Assembly: GCF_019969845.1 (NCBI RefSeq)
Contig: NZ_JAHXYR010000002.1
Location: 186,001 to 250,000, forward strand
Length of the DNA: 64,000 nucleotides
Direction: 5' to 3'
DNA from: Sphingobacterium sp. GVS05A
GTDB taxonomy: Bacteria; Bacteroidota; Bacteroidia; Sphingobacteriales; Sphingobacteriaceae
Below, in pieces: positions 26,955 to 38,100 of the stretch (the stretch's first letter is position 1; each line of letters starts with the position of its first letter). The notes below the pieces were generated by a model. That model saw only the letters and a list, made by a program, of their open reading frames with translations, did no database searches and was not told the DNA's origin. Both the position numbers and the translations under genes were made by a program.

Positions 26955-28356
26955 TTTATTGAAGTTCCGCGGGTAAAGATCTTTTATATTTTTGTGGTTT
27001 ATTGATGCTATATTCAATAGTGTATTTTTTAACCACTGGAACGGGTTGACCTCATGGTTTTTATAGATGGCGAAGAATAAATATATCATCGCCTACCGCT
27101 GAGCGGCTTCATGGCTGCCAGTGAACAGGTAGTTTTTGCGTCCCAGAGCAACCGGGCGAATGGCATTCTCGATAAGGTTGTTGTCAATATGGAGATTCCC
27201 GTCGTTTAGATAAGCCGAAAGGGCATCCCAACGTGCATAGGCATAAGCCATGGCCTTTCCGATCTGGCTTTTGGGCAGTGTGTTTTTGATCTCCTGGAAG
27301 ATCCATTTTCCCATTTCGTTGATTACAGGTAAGGCTTCTTTTAGTCGCAGTTTCTTGATCTGCTGGGATGAGAGCTGTTTTTCTTTTGCCTTTCGTTCTG
27401 TTTTCTACAGCTCCTGTATCATCAGCAGTGCCTTTTCGGCCCATGAACGGTCATTGTCCAGCCCTTTTTCGAATTGAGGGCGCCCAACAGACCAGATGTG
27501 TTAAGTCTTTTTGCCGTCCATACTTTTCGTATGCGGCATACCCATCCGTCTGCAGTTAGCCCTTAAAGCCCGCCAACATGGATTTAGGTACGTACCTGCT
27601 ACGTGGAGAATTGTAATCGAACAATACCGTTCTGTCCAATGGCGAGTGGTACACCCAATAAGATCCCTGATGGGTGGCGCCTTTTTTATCACTGTCCAAT
27701 ACTTTTATAACCGTCTCATCTACCTGCAGGTAACCCTTTGTTTTCGTATCGGAGACCAGTTGGTTATATAACGGTTCGAGCTTGATCAGTGCTTCTTTTG
27801 TCCATCCTTCGATCGTTGAAGAAGCGATCTGTATATCTTCCCTGGCGAAAATCTGCTTCTGGAGGTGCAGCGGGAGGTGGTCTGCATATTAACCCGTAAG
27901 GATCATCGCCAATAAGCCTGCCCCGGGGATACCTTTGTCAATCACCCGCTCAGGAAGGCCACCGATTTTAACTCCCTCACCATTTTTAGGCATGTATTTA
28001 TAGCGGTTGTAGCGGTTGATGTAGAATTTGGCGGGTTCACACTCGAGTTCCTCGATGATCTCTTTTCCGATGCATACCATATCTGACAGGGTACCTTCCG
28101 GGTGGATGTCGATCTCTACTACGGGAAGGTGTTAGGGTAGTTTCGCCCGTCACTTATGGTTCGCACGCTTGCGTGTATACTCGATCTTTTGCCTGGTTTC
28201 TTCCTGTTGTTGCTCTTTTTCTACACACACTTCACCACTCGTAGCCTGAAATTGCATCCCTGAACTGATCAGTCCGCAGGGTCCGTCGAATGATTTCCTC
28301 ATGTCTCAAAAGCCGTCATACAGGTAAAACCGGTGCGAAGAACCCAATGCAAACAT
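26940..28356 (-). pseudogene. IS66 tnpB-transposase fusion remnant, multiply disrupted
   Basis: Translation in frame from 28356 gives a tnpB start (MFALGSSHRFYLYDGF, stop, DMRKSFDGPCGLIS) that joins directly to transposase sequence (EKEQQQEETRQKIEYTRKR), so about 80 residues of TnpB and the start of the transposase are missing. Next come HLPVVEIDIHPEG, MVCIGKEIIEELE, the first acidic site (YLQVDETVIK), LQTDGYAAYEKYG, then after a frameshift NLIENAIRPVALGRKNYLF, and a C-terminus ending NFNKSTDL. Stops interrupt at HK*RAKLP*HL, LTG*YADH, FKG*LQTD and AAQR*AMI. The acidic triad residues survive. Confidence 0.85.
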
Positions 28357-28580
28357 CAGTACAGACGGATCAGCTGTGATACAAAGGCAAGATCATTTTC
28401 AGTCTTTATACGCACACCATTGGGATAAATGATCTCAACATCGTTCTTTCTTGGCGCCTTATCGATTGTTATAAAGCTACCACTACCTGTGCCATTTTCT
28501 TTAATGCGTGAAAACCAATAATAAAAGGTCGCTTCGTTGATCCCATTTTCAGCACAGTAAGCTTTCTTACTTTTTCCGTT
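28356..28580 (-). pseudogene. IS66 tnpA remnant
   Basis: The minus strand reads KKAYCAENGINEATFYYWF, SRIKENG, SFITIDKAPRKNDVEIIYPN and QLIRLY followed by a stop: the typical C-terminal part of an IS66 TnpA (helix-turn-helix subunit). The N-terminal part is missing or scrambled. Its stop overlaps the tnpB start (TGATG), the usual IS66 arrangement. Confidence 0.75.
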
Positions 28581-28731
28581 CTGCTGTCAGTCTGCTATTA
28601 TTCAATAAATTTTTTCAATAAAACATGTAGTTGCAAACTTATTGATTTAATAAGTGGTGGACTTTTTACGCAATTATACAAATTACATATTTCGGAGGAT
28701 CAATTAGAAAATATTTAGAATGGTTACAAAT

Positions 28732-28772
28732 AAAAAACAAAAGCCGTTCTGATTGAACGGCTTTTGTTTTTT
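28732..28772 (-). terminator. Intrinsic terminator of SusCD pair 2
   Basis: An 18-bp perfect inverted repeat (aaaaaacaaaagccgttc and its complement) with a 5-base loop. The A/T flanks make it work on either strand. It lies 6 bp after the SusD stop of pair 2. Confidence 0.92.
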
Positions 28773-28777
28773 ATGAA

Positions 28778-30289
28778 TTATTTACTATCCCACCAAACAG
28801 GGATTGTTATTGATTTTATAGGATCATTTGGTATTTCCGAAGGAATATTAGCTCCATTATATTGTCTTTCCGAAGAAGGGTAAGGAAACCTTACAGGTAT
28901 TTGATTAATACGAGGAGGTTGATCCAATTCTGTCTGACCAGGATACACTTCATTATTAATTGGCAATTGTGGGTATCCCGTTCTTCTTACATCATTGTAT
29001 GATTCAAACATTAAATAATTTGCGATGTACTTTTCAGTCATAATTTGTTTGTATGCATTATCTGAATTAGAACTTAAAGCATTATTTGTCAAATATATGT
29101 TTGCTTCACCAGCAGGTATGCTATAAAAATCCATAGAAGCTCTCACTGCATTCTCATAGGCGGTTTTCACACCCGGAGTAACAGTCTTTCCTGCCATCAA
29201 GAATTGGGCTTCCGCTTTTATAAATTCCACTTCCGGATAAGCCATCCAATATAATTTTGCACCAGCAGCGCTATAAAACGGCGCTATTGCTGAGTAGTTT
29301 CCAATGTTATTAGATGGAGCTTCATTAGTCACACCGATATACTTACCAACGTTGGCGGGATTAACATTAGTTCCAGCAACCACTTTTGTTGCTTGAAATT
29401 CAATACGAGGATCGTTAGTAGCCAATAATTTGTTAACATAGTATTGAGATGGACGTGTGGTATTAGCCCATTTCCCATCTATGGCATATTGGTACCAAGG
29501 ATTTTCTGATCCCGTACTCGCAAAATAAGCGAACGTTGGCTGGCTAGCTGCTGTAATCGAACCCTTAGCCAATTCATCTAATGCTAGTTTCGCTTGAGTT
29601 GCAGCTACCATTCCAGGCGCATTAGATAATCGTAAATAAAACCTCGCCTTGAGGGAATGTGCTAATGTAACCCATTTTGACATGTCCCCCTTATAGACAA
29701 AATCATCCGCACCTGGCTTTAAAGCATTAGCCGAAGTTCCTGCCTCTAAAATAGCTTCATCTAACAAACCTTGAATAGATTTATAAACATCTTCTTGCTT
29801 ATCATATTTAGGCTTTAAACCTTCGGCACCTTTAAAAGCATCTGAGTAAGGAACATCACCATATAAATCCGTAACAATAGATAGATTCCATGCGAGAATA
29901 ATCTTTGCTATAGCACTATAATTTGGATTACCATTTGCAGCTGCTTTATTTTTTAGCACCACGGCATTATTCATAACATCAGTATATGAATAATTTTCCC
30001 ACAAATTATTTACATCATTTGTCGTTAGGTAATAATTACCTTCGTGGTTACCTGAGATAGCACCAGCAATATTTTTTGACCACAGTCCCGTAATTCTTGC
30101 GGGATACCCTCCTATAACTTCGTAAGAAAAATTTGACAACAATGCAGTTAGCATTAAGTTCTCTGGTACATCTGTAGGATTATTGGGGTCTTGATTAATA
30201 TCCAGTTTCTTACTACATGAAGTTAGCAATGTACTAGGTGCTACAAACAATGCTAAAAGTATGGATAGTATAATATTATTTCTTTTCAT
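28778..30289 (-). CDS. SusD-like lipoprotein (SusD_2 type), pair 2
   Basis: A 503-residue lipoprotein with Cys25 after STLLTS. It has the layout of the second SusD class (SusD/RagB-like nutrient-binding lipoprotein): LDINQDPNNPTDVPENLMLTA near the start, VTDLYGDVPYSDAFKG, SLKARFYLRLSN, ASMDFY, then ESYNDVRRTGYPQLP, PVRFPYPSSERQYN and a terminal VWWD. It starts 4 bp after the SusC stop. The ligand is unknown; no enzyme gene is adjacent. Confidence 0.93.
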   Translation of the reverse strand: MKRNNIILSILLALFVAPSTLLTSCSKKLDINQDPNNPTDVPENLMLTALLSNFSYEVIGGYPARITGLWSKNIAGAISGNHEGNYYLTTNDVNNLWENYSYTDVMNNAVVLKNKAAANGNPNYSAIAKIILAWNLSIVTDLYGDVPYSDAFKGAEGLKPKYDKQEDVYKSIQGLLDEAILEAGTSANALKPGADDFVYKGDMSKWVTLAHSLKARFYLRLSNAPGMVAATQAKLALDELAKGSITAASQPTFAYFASTGSENPWYQYAIDGKWANTTRPSQYYVNKLLATNDPRIEFQATKVVAGTNVNPANVGKYIGVTNEAPSNNIGNYSAIAPFYSAAGAKLYWMAYPEVEFIKAEAQFLMAGKTVTPGVKTAYENAVRASMDFYSIPAGEANIYLTNNALSSNSDNAYKQIMTEKYIANYLMFESYNDVRRTGYPQLPINNEVYPGQTELDQPPRINQIPVRFPYPSSERQYNGANIPSEIPNDPIKSITIPVWWDSK

Positions 30290-30293
30290 TATC

Positions 30294-33200
30294 TTAAAAT
30301 TTAACGTTTACACCAAATGTGAAACCTTTCGTATTGGGAGTTACAGCATGGTATAATCCTTGCATCTGGTTCCCTAACAAGCTTCCTTCTGGATCTTTGT
30401 AAGTAAAATCAGATTTGATCCACAGGTTTCTACCTGTCGCAGATATTGTTACATCTCCCAATTTTGATCTTTTTAACCACGACTTTGGTAATGAGTAGCT
30501 AAGTGTCAACTCTCTCAGTTTTACAAATCCAGCATCTTCAACAAAATTCTGATCTACGGCAGAAAACCAGTTTTGATAGTAAGCTTGGTCTTTCACCACT
30601 TCTGTGGTGTTAGTTTGGCCATCTGATTCACGAATACCCTCGTAAACTGTTTTTGTCCCTCTATCAGCTGTTTTTATTGACGAACCATAGAATGTTGCAT
30701 AATACAAATCCAAGTTTAAGACTTCACCTCCATGTTTAATATCTAAAAGACCAGATACTGAGAGATTTTTATATCTAAAAGTATTTCTAATTCCAGCGGT
30801 CCATTTCGGCATCACGTTCCCAATTGGTCCTAAATCATCAGCTAATACAGGTAAACCATCATCACCGATTAGTGTTTGTCCTTGTTCATTTTTCTTAAAA
30901 CCCTGTCCCCAAATCACATAGCCATAATCTTTATCAATCCGTACTTGAGGACTAGTAAATCCACCAATAAAAATATTATCTACTCCTTCTGCTAATGATT
31001 CTAACTTATATTTATTTTTAGCAAAGTTTGTAACGATATTCCATTGAAAGTCCTCTGTTCTTACGGGAGCAATATCCAACATAACTTCTATACCTGAGTT
31101 CCTTAGTTTTCCAGCGTTAGCAACTCTGAAATTATATCCAGATGACGCTGCAATCGGTTGTTGAAGGATTTGTTTTTCGCTTTGCTTATTATAATACGAA
31201 AATTCTAAATTGATACGATTCTTAAAAAACTTCAATTCAGTACCAAATTCATACTCAGTAACAATTTCTGGCTTCAACTCATTACTAGCCAAAACACTAC
31301 TTATTTTAAATCCATTTAACCCATTAAATGGAAAATCAATATTCCCCCTAGTTCCATCACCAGGATTTGCTTTTGTATAAGTTTGAGTAGTGTAATATTC
31401 TGGTGCATCATTTCCCGCTACAGCATATGAAGCCCTTACCTTACCAAAAGAGAAGATATCGTTAGTTAATCCAAATGCTTCAGAAAACACAAAAGATGAT
31501 GAGACAGAAGGGTAAAAATACGAATTATTTCCCTTAGGCATAGTTGATGACCAGTCATTTCTAGCGGTAACATTTAAGAACCAGTAATTTTTATAGTCGA
31601 TACTCGCTGAAGCATAAACACCAACTAATCGTCTAAGCATATCAGCCTGGTATGCTTGAACCGTTGCCATTCCACTGATATCAAAAAATTCAGGTATATT
31701 CAAATCCAGCCCACGGACAGTTCTACGATGAGATCCACGCTGGTTATAATTCGTTCCTAATAATCCTGAAATATTCCAATCGTCGTTTATTTTATGGTTT
31801 GCAGATAAGATAAAATCATTATTCCATTGTTTATAATTAACCAAAGCTGAAAAATATCTTCCTCTTGGAACACCCTTCGTACCAATATCAATTTTTTCTT
31901 CTAACAAATCGGTATAGGTGTCTAACCCTATTCTATTTGTAGCTTTTAACCATGGCAATATATCTATTACAGTTTCGTTGGAAATAACGAATCGGTCAGT
32001 AACACCTGGTCTTGAATTATGATTTACAAGCCAATATGGGTTATTAAAACCTGATGTCGCGGTTTCAGCCGATTGCCAAGACAAATTACCGTGTTTTTCG
32101 TAAGCCTCTTTCATATCGAAACTTACAGGTGCAAAATTTAGTCCATAAAGAAATGATTGAGAACCATTTCCTTCAAGCATCCGATTATTTTTTGTATTAG
32201 TATATGATACTGAAGTATTAGAGGTAACCAGTTTACTTAGCTTTGTTCCGAATCCACCACTAAATCCATTCCGCTTAAAGGTATTATTTGGAACAATACC
32301 ATCTTGGTTAGTATTAGAATAAGTTAATCTATAACTTGTATTTCCTACACCACCGCTAATAGTTGCCGAATTATTCCACATGACACCAGTCTGATAGAAT
32401 TGCTTACGAGGGTCAGTCAGTTTAGGCATACCAATTTCGTCAATTACTTTCTGACTTACTGAGTCTTTATGAGGGCCCCATATCGCAGAAGTTTGAGGAT
32501 TAGTTGTTCCACCTTCTTCCGCATAACCACCGTAAATCAATGGTAAGCCATTACGGTATTTACCATTTGTACCCTGAAGATAGGATGTCTGAAAACCATC
32601 AGTTATTGCATTATCAAATGTAACTGAAGAAGACAATGAAACCCTTGGAATTTTTCTGTTTTCTTCAGCCAATCCCTTCTTTGTTGTGATCATAATCACA
32701 CCATTTGCTCCTCTAGAACCATAAAGGGCACTCGCCCCAGCTCCTTTCAAAACCGAAACACTTTCAATAATATTCGGATCCAAATCTGCTATTCTGCTTC
32801 CATTTGTTCCAGCAAACAATGCATCAACTTGCGTATCCCCTTCATTGACAGAATTATCCATTGGAATACCATCAATTACAAAAAGAGGCTCACTACTACC
32901 TGTTATTGAGGTGTTTCCTCTAAGTTGAATTGAAGCTGAAGAGCCAGCTTGTCCTCCTGAACTCGAAATCTGCAGCCCCGCTACTTTTCCTGCTAAAGAG
33001 TTTACAACATTGGGTTCACGCGAATTCAAGATATCTGAGGATTTAACTTCTTGGACAGAATAACCAACAGATTTTTTCTCTTTCTTTACGCCTAAAGCAG
33101 TGATAACCACCTCTTCCAATGCATTATCAGAGCCATCAAGAGTAATATTAAAAGCAGACTGCCCTTCTTTGACAATTAAGGTTTTATCAGCATATCCTAC

Positions 33201-33422
33201 CGAGCGGAATACGATAATCTTTCCTGTTGGAACAGATAACGAATAGTTACCGTTCACATCAGTTTGGGTAGCAGTATTTGTTCCTTGCACAGCGATCGTA
33301 ACCCCTGCTAATGGTTTTCCATCCACTCCAGTTACACGACCACTTACCTTTTTTTCTTGCGCAAATGCTACAGAGGTTAGGATCATACTACCCACGAAAA
33401 AACTGAGTAATTTGTGTTTCAT
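30294..33422 (-). CDS. SusC/RagA TonB-linked outer membrane transporter, pair 2
   Basis: A 1042-residue SusC protein with the same first residues as pair 1 (MKHKLLSFFVGSMILTSVAF), the regulatory-like domain to about 105, the LEEVVITALGV entry, and plug motifs LAGKVAGLQISSSGG, IQLRGNTSITGSSEPLFVID and ASALYGSRGANGVIMITTKK. The barrel ends in GFTFGVNVKF. The barrel is clearly different from pair 1 although the N-terminus is nearly identical in protein and DNA. It should work with the SusD at 28778 as one transporter. Confidence 0.95.
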   Translation of the reverse strand: MKHKLLSFFVGSMILTSVAFAQEKKVSGRVTGVDGKPLAGVTIAVQGTNTATQTDVNGNYSLSVPTGKIIVFRSVGYADKTLIVKEGQSAFNITLDGSDNALEEVVITALGVKKEKKSVGYSVQEVKSSDILNSREPNVVNSLAGKVAGLQISSSGGQAGSSASIQLRGNTSITGSSEPLFVIDGIPMDNSVNEGDTQVDALFAGTNGSRIADLDPNIIESVSVLKGAGASALYGSRGANGVIMITTKKGLAEENRKIPRVSLSSSVTFDNAITDGFQTSYLQGTNGKYRNGLPLIYGGYAEEGGTTNPQTSAIWGPHKDSVSQKVIDEIGMPKLTDPRKQFYQTGVMWNNSATISGGVGNTSYRLTYSNTNQDGIVPNNTFKRNGFSGGFGTKLSKLVTSNTSVSYTNTKNNRMLEGNGSQSFLYGLNFAPVSFDMKEAYEKHGNLSWQSAETATSGFNNPYWLVNHNSRPGVTDRFVISNETVIDILPWLKATNRIGLDTYTDLLEEKIDIGTKGVPRGRYFSALVNYKQWNNDFILSANHKINDDWNISGLLGTNYNQRGSHRRTVRGLDLNIPEFFDISGMATVQAYQADMLRRLVGVYASASIDYKNYWFLNVTARNDWSSTMPKGNNSYFYPSVSSSFVFSEAFGLTNDIFSFGKVRASYAVAGNDAPEYYTTQTYTKANPGDGTRGNIDFPFNGLNGFKISSVLASNELKPEIVTEYEFGTELKFFKNRINLEFSYYNKQSEKQILQQPIAASSGYNFRVANAGKLRNSGIEVMLDIAPVRTEDFQWNIVTNFAKNKYKLESLAEGVDNIFIGGFTSPQVRIDKDYGYVIWGQGFKKNEQGQTLIGDDGLPVLADDLGPIGNVMPKWTAGIRNTFRYKNLSVSGLLDIKHGGEVLNLDLYYATFYGSSIKTADRGTKTVYEGIRESDGQTNTTEVVKDQAYYQNWFSAVDQNFVEDAGFVKLRELTLSYSLPKSWLKRSKLGDVTISATGRNLWIKSDFTYKDPEGSLLGNQMQGLYHAVTPNTKGFTFGVNVKF

Positions 33423-33566
33423 ATGTTTATGTTTATTATAAGTAAGTTTATTCTTTAGTAAAAGATAATTTGGCTAGAAATTCTATCTTTTCAATAATCT
33501 ATAAATAAGTTGTCTAGTTAGCAATACATCCCCAACAAAGCTACCTTTGTTAAAAAATGTTAAATA

Positions 33567-33596
33567 CAAATTTATAACTTTTTTTAACATTTGCAA
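33567..33596 (-). promoter_or_regulatory. Promoter of SusCD pair 2
   Basis: The minus strand reads TTG, 19-bp spacer, TAAATTTG. The core and the spacer end AAAAAAAGTTA are the same as in pair 3. Confidence 0.85.
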
Positions 33597-33605
33597 TGCA
33601 TGCAT
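33596..33605. promoter_or_regulatory. ATGCATGCAT palindrome abutting the pair 2 promoter
   Basis: A perfect 10-bp palindrome directly upstream of the -33 TTG. The same sequence in the same place occurs at pair 3 (38423-38432) and a degenerate copy at pair 1. It could be a regulator site shared by these transporters; no regulator is known. Confidence 0.45.
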
Positions 33606-33748
33606 AATTTTGTCATAACATTAAACTAAATAAAAAATAACAAACACCTAATAATCAGTAAATTATTTTCTTTAAATTTCTTAAAAAAAGAAAAACACTG
33701 TAAAGAAAAAAATCTTCATTTATTGATATAAAATAAAAAAGATGAACA

Positions 33749-33786
33749 CAAAAAAGGGTTGTATCAGAGAAAATGATACAACCCTT
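33749..33786 (-). terminator. Intrinsic terminator of SusCD pair 3
   Basis: A 13-bp perfect stem (aagggttgtatca / tgatacaaccctt), 7-base loop, and a T run on the minus strand, 28 bp after the SusD stop. Confidence 0.9.
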
Positions 33787-33813
33787 AATACCTATATAAA
33801 TGAATTAAATATA

Positions 33814-35181
33814 TTACATTCCCCACCAAACAGCGACATCCATCGGAATGTTCTTCGCATTTGGATTATATAAAGTTGTTGTTTGTGGGAACGGATAACG
33901 TTTTGGAATAATTGGCAAAGTTGCTCCAACACTTTGTGGTCTCGGCGTCAACGTAGGAATTCCAGTTCTCCTATAATCATTATAAGGTTCAATACCCTGA
34001 TTATAAAGAGCAACCCATTTTTCGGTCAAAATATCTGTTTTAGTAGCGGAAGCATAATTTGCTACACCACTGGCCGACTCTTTTCCACTTGTTATATACT
34101 CCACATTCGCCTTGATTGCTTCATTTAATATAGCTGAAGCATTTGTACCTTGGCGCTGTTTAACTTCCGCCTCAATAAACTTTGCTTCATAATATGTGAT
34201 GATCGGAAAATTCTGATCCGCTGCGAAAAAAGGACCAACCACTGATATATCGGGAGTAATAGACTCCTTAGTAATATCTCCTCCAATAAATTGTTTCTTA
34301 GAATTAGGACGTAGAAAGTAAGCTAGCCGTGGATCATTTTTTGCAGACAATCTATCAACAAATAGATTGCTCGCTCCCAAATAGCCTCTTCTCGCAGCCT
34401 GAAAAGCTCCCCATTGATTTTGAGAGTTTTCATCGTGTGGAGCTATCATGTTTTCATCATTAGAAGAAATTCCCTTCTTTAAATAGTCAAGCACTTTAGT
34501 CTCAGTACCTGCCTGTTTACTCGACGTCCGATTCAAAAAGCGTGCTCTTAACGTGTAAGCTGCCTTCACCCATTTTTCAGTATCCCCTTTGAAAATCAAA
34601 TCATCTTCTGCTGGCAGATAATAGTTTTCATCTTCAGCAACAGATAAATCTGTAATTGCATCAGCTAGCAGATTGTCAATACTTTTGTACACATCCTGTT
34701 GGGAATCCAATTTAGGTGTTTTATTACCAGTTGTCCATTGAAAAGCCTCAGAATAGGGCACATCGCCCCATAGGTCAGTCGCTAAACTGATATTAAGCGC
34801 CATCATAACTTTCGCTATACCCTCATAGTACGGGCTTTTGGTTTCAGCGATCTTTGCTTTATCGATCATCAGCTTCAAATTATACATCGTATTCGTATAT
34901 AATCCGATCCAAACATTATCAAAATCTCCTTGGGTAATACGGTAATTTTGAACATCTGAATACTGGGCGTTCAGACCTACTGAGTGCTGCACTAAAATAC
35001 TGCTCATACGGGACAGATCCCCCTCTACATTTTGAAAGGTATTCACCTCAGCTGCTGTCAACATGGAAGGCAAGTTCCCATCAAGTGGATTATTGGGACT
35101 TATATATAGATCATCGCCTGTTTTACATCCGACAATAGCTGTAAAACATAAGGCATATAATAATTTTACTTTATTTTTCAT
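33814..35181 (-). CDS. SusD-like lipoprotein (SusD_2 type), pair 3
   Basis: A 455-residue lipoprotein with Cys19 after TAIVG. SusD_2-type phrases: LYISPNNPLDGNLPSMLTAAE, LATDLWGDVPYSEAFQW, WVKAAYTLRARFLNR, IEPYNDYRRTGIPTL, KRYPFPQTTTLYN and a terminal VAVWWGM. It is shorter than its homologues in pairs 2 and 4. It starts 18 bp after the SusC 3 stop and forms the surface lid of that transporter. The ligand is unknown. Confidence 0.93.
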   Translation of the reverse strand: MKNKVKLLYALCFTAIVGCKTGDDLYISPNNPLDGNLPSMLTAAEVNTFQNVEGDLSRMSSILVQHSVGLNAQYSDVQNYRITQGDFDNVWIGLYTNTMYNLKLMIDKAKIAETKSPYYEGIAKVMMALNISLATDLWGDVPYSEAFQWTTGNKTPKLDSQQDVYKSIDNLLADAITDLSVAEDENYYLPAEDDLIFKGDTEKWVKAAYTLRARFLNRTSSKQAGTETKVLDYLKKGISSNDENMIAPHDENSQNQWGAFQAARRGYLGASNLFVDRLSAKNDPRLAYFLRPNSKKQFIGGDITKESITPDISVVGPFFAADQNFPIITYYEAKFIEAEVKQRQGTNASAILNEAIKANVEYITSGKESASGVANYASATKTDILTEKWVALYNQGIEPYNDYRRTGIPTLTPRPQSVGATLPIIPKRYPFPQTTTLYNPNAKNIPMDVAVWWGM

Positions 35182-35199
35182 GTTATGAATAATGTTTAA

Positions 35200-38100
35200 T
35201 TAAAAACCGACTCTAAAATTAAGTGAATAAGACTTTGTACCAGGATTATTGAAGAAATCATAACCTGCAAAATTTTGGTCTGAACCAGTCAAACTTGTTT
35301 CCGGGTCAATCCCTTTATATTTTGTAATTAAGATTGGGTTTCTAAGGTTAACGCCTACTTGAATATACTGTATCGCTTTGGAAACTTTATTAAAGCGATA
35401 ATTTAAATCAATTGAACGCAGTCTCGCCCATGTACCATCTTGAATGGATACTTCAGAAGAGGAATTCCCTAAATAATTCTTAAAATAATTAAATGCGGTC
35501 AGTTCTGTCGTATTTTTCTGGCCTTCATTAGCACCACCACCATAGACACCATCGATGACATATTTGCGTTCCCGATCTTCGGTAATAGCCGCCTTACCCC
35601 GGTTGATCAATACGGCATTTGTAGCTCCCCATAACTTACCGCCTTTTCTAAAATCCCATAAGAAAGAGAAAGACCAATTTTTATAGGAAAATTCATTGTT
35701 GATATTCATTAACCATTTAGGAATAGTACTTCCTACACTGCCTAAATCAGATTCATACATTGGCAAACCACTGTTTGGATCAATCAATACTTGTCCTTGC
35801 GCATTTCGCTGAAATTTTTGCGCATAGATCACTCCAAATGGTTGTCCTACGATCGCAAAAGATTGCGGGGCGGAAAAAGCGTCACCAATAGATAATTTAT
35901 CCACGCCAGGTGCTAGTTCCGTCACTTCGTTGGTATTTTTGGACCAATTTAAAGTAGCATTCCAGTTAAAATTGTCTGACTTCACAACGTGTCCATTTAA
36001 AGTAACTTCAATACCACTATTTTTCATTTTTCCAAAATTGTTATAGTAATAAGCGAATCCACTTGTTGGATCTACTGGCATCGAAATCAAAAGATTAGAT
36101 GCATGTTGTTGATAGTAGGTGAAATCAAAGCCAAGACGATTATTCAAAAATTTCATTTCCAAACCTGCTTCATAACCAACGTTTCTTTCTGGTTTAAGAT
36201 TTTCAGAGACATATTCATTTGAAATAGCAAAACCTAACTGTCCTTGATATGGAAAGGAATAACCATTTGTCATACCGTCCGCAATCAATGGTGATGTGAA
36301 ATACGTTCTATTTGAATAAGGCTTAGGTGATATACCCACATTTGAATAAGCCAAACGAATTTTACCAAAATTTACAATTTCCGATTCTTTAAACAAATCT
36401 GAGAAAACATATGAGATATCAGCTTTCGGATAGAAGAATCCTTTTGCATTTCGGCCAAAGGTAGTTGACCACTCGTTACGACCAGTCAATGTCAAAAATA
36501 AAATACTCCGATAATCAAATGTTGCGTCTAAGAAGATTGCTTTGCTATTTCTGTATTCTTCAGAATTACTCGCATAAAGGATCTTTGCATTATTTAAATT
36601 GTAATAATCTGGAATACTTAGATTTTTTCCCCTAGCAAAATTAGCGACACTTTGAATATAGTTAAAATTTCCCCCCAACAAACCCGAAACAGAGAAGTCT
36701 TCCGAAATTTTTTTATTAAATTTTAACAAAAGATCGGTATAAATATTACGGTAGTTGACATTTGTCCGCTTAATTTCACCCCATCCAGCTGAATCATCAT
36801 CACCGCTTGATCCCACCGCGTAAATCTGATTCCCGTTAGTTGCGTAGGTATCAAGTCCAGTTTTCCAAGAAACAGAGAAAACATCATTTAATTTGACGTC
36901 TGCATAGACGTTACCTAAAAAACGATTATTTTCTTCTTTATAGGGATTACGCTCGGTTGACCAATAGGGGTTATCATAACTTTCGAAATAGGTTTTTTGC
37001 ACACCTAATTCATTTTGATAATCTTTCAGATTAAAATCTACCGGAGAGCGCAAGAGAGCAAGCATCACCCCAGCAATATTACTACCGTTTTGGGCAGCTC
37101 GTGTATTTGCATTTGTAAAACTGAAATTTCCGCCTACGGTAATTCGGTCATTCAATTTTGATTCTGCGTTCAGTCGGGAAGTATAACGATTATAACTTGT
37201 GTTCGGTATTATCCCGGTATTATTTGTGGATCCTACCGAAAAGCGCATGGTGGTTTTTTCTCCACCGGAAGTGATCGACAAGTTATTATTGAAAACATTT
37301 CCGTTTTTGAAAAACTCATCCACATTGTTATAGATTGGCTTTCCTGCAGCTATTAAATTTTCACCCCAGCTATCCGCCGTCTCGTTAGTATATACTCCAT
37401 CCGTTCCCTGACCATATTTTTTTTGAAACTCGGGCAATTTATTTACCTTCTGCATTTCATAACTCGAAGAGAAAGTAATACCAAGACCTGAGCCTAGTTT
37501 ACCTTTTTTTGTGGTGTAAATAACAGCCCCATTACCTGCTGCTTGACCATATAAAGCCGCCGCCGCTGGACCTTTGAGGATGGTCACTGTTTCAATATCA
37601 TCAGGATTAATATCTAACGCTCTATTAGCAACCTGCACACCAGAAAGACTCTGGTTATAAGGATCATCGCCAGCCTTTGTATTGTTCAAACCATTATCAA
37701 TTGGAACACCATCAACAACGATAAGTGGCTGGTTATCTCCTGAAAAAGAGGCCGCACCACGCAACACAATTTTTGAAGAAGCTCCTGGTGTACCCGCTGA
37801 TGAAGTGATTTGAACACCTGATGCCTTTGCAGCTAAACCCTGGATAATGTTTGCTTCACCAGATTTTACCAAATCATCTCCACTTACCTTAGATGTTGAG
37901 TAACCTATACCTCTGGTACTTTTTGAAATTCCCAATGCCGTCACAACGACCTCTTCTAAAGCATTATCCTTGTTGTCCAACACCATATTAAAGGATGTCT
38001 GACCTTCTTTTACAATCAATGTTTTATCAGCAAAACCCACAGAGCGAAAAACAATTACTTTACCGGTTGGTACCGTCAAAGTATAGTTTCCGTTAGCATC

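Larger units (their letters stand above)
26940..28600 (-). mobile_element. Decayed IS66-family insertion element
   Basis: Remains of the three IS66 reading frames in the standard order (tnpA, tnpB, transposase) on the minus strand. There are multiple in-frame stops, at least one frameshift and a large internal deletion joining tnpB to the transposase. Clear terminal inverted repeats or a target duplication were not found, so the ends are approximate. It lies between the pair 1 promoter and the terminator of pair 2 and cannot encode an active transposase. Confidence 0.85.
33423..33813. other. Leader and promoter region of pair 2, terminator of pair 3
   Basis: 391 AT-rich bases with no gene: the roughly 138-nt leader of susC 2, including TAGTTAG at 33515-33521 and a GTTAA-rich segment just after the -7 box, then the promoter with its ATGCATGCAT box, a featureless AT stretch, and the pair 3 terminator. 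Confidence 0.7.

Noticed and set aside
27250..27771. Plus-strand open frames across the IS66 region
   Set aside because: The minus strand gives clear IS66 transposase sequence through the same bases.
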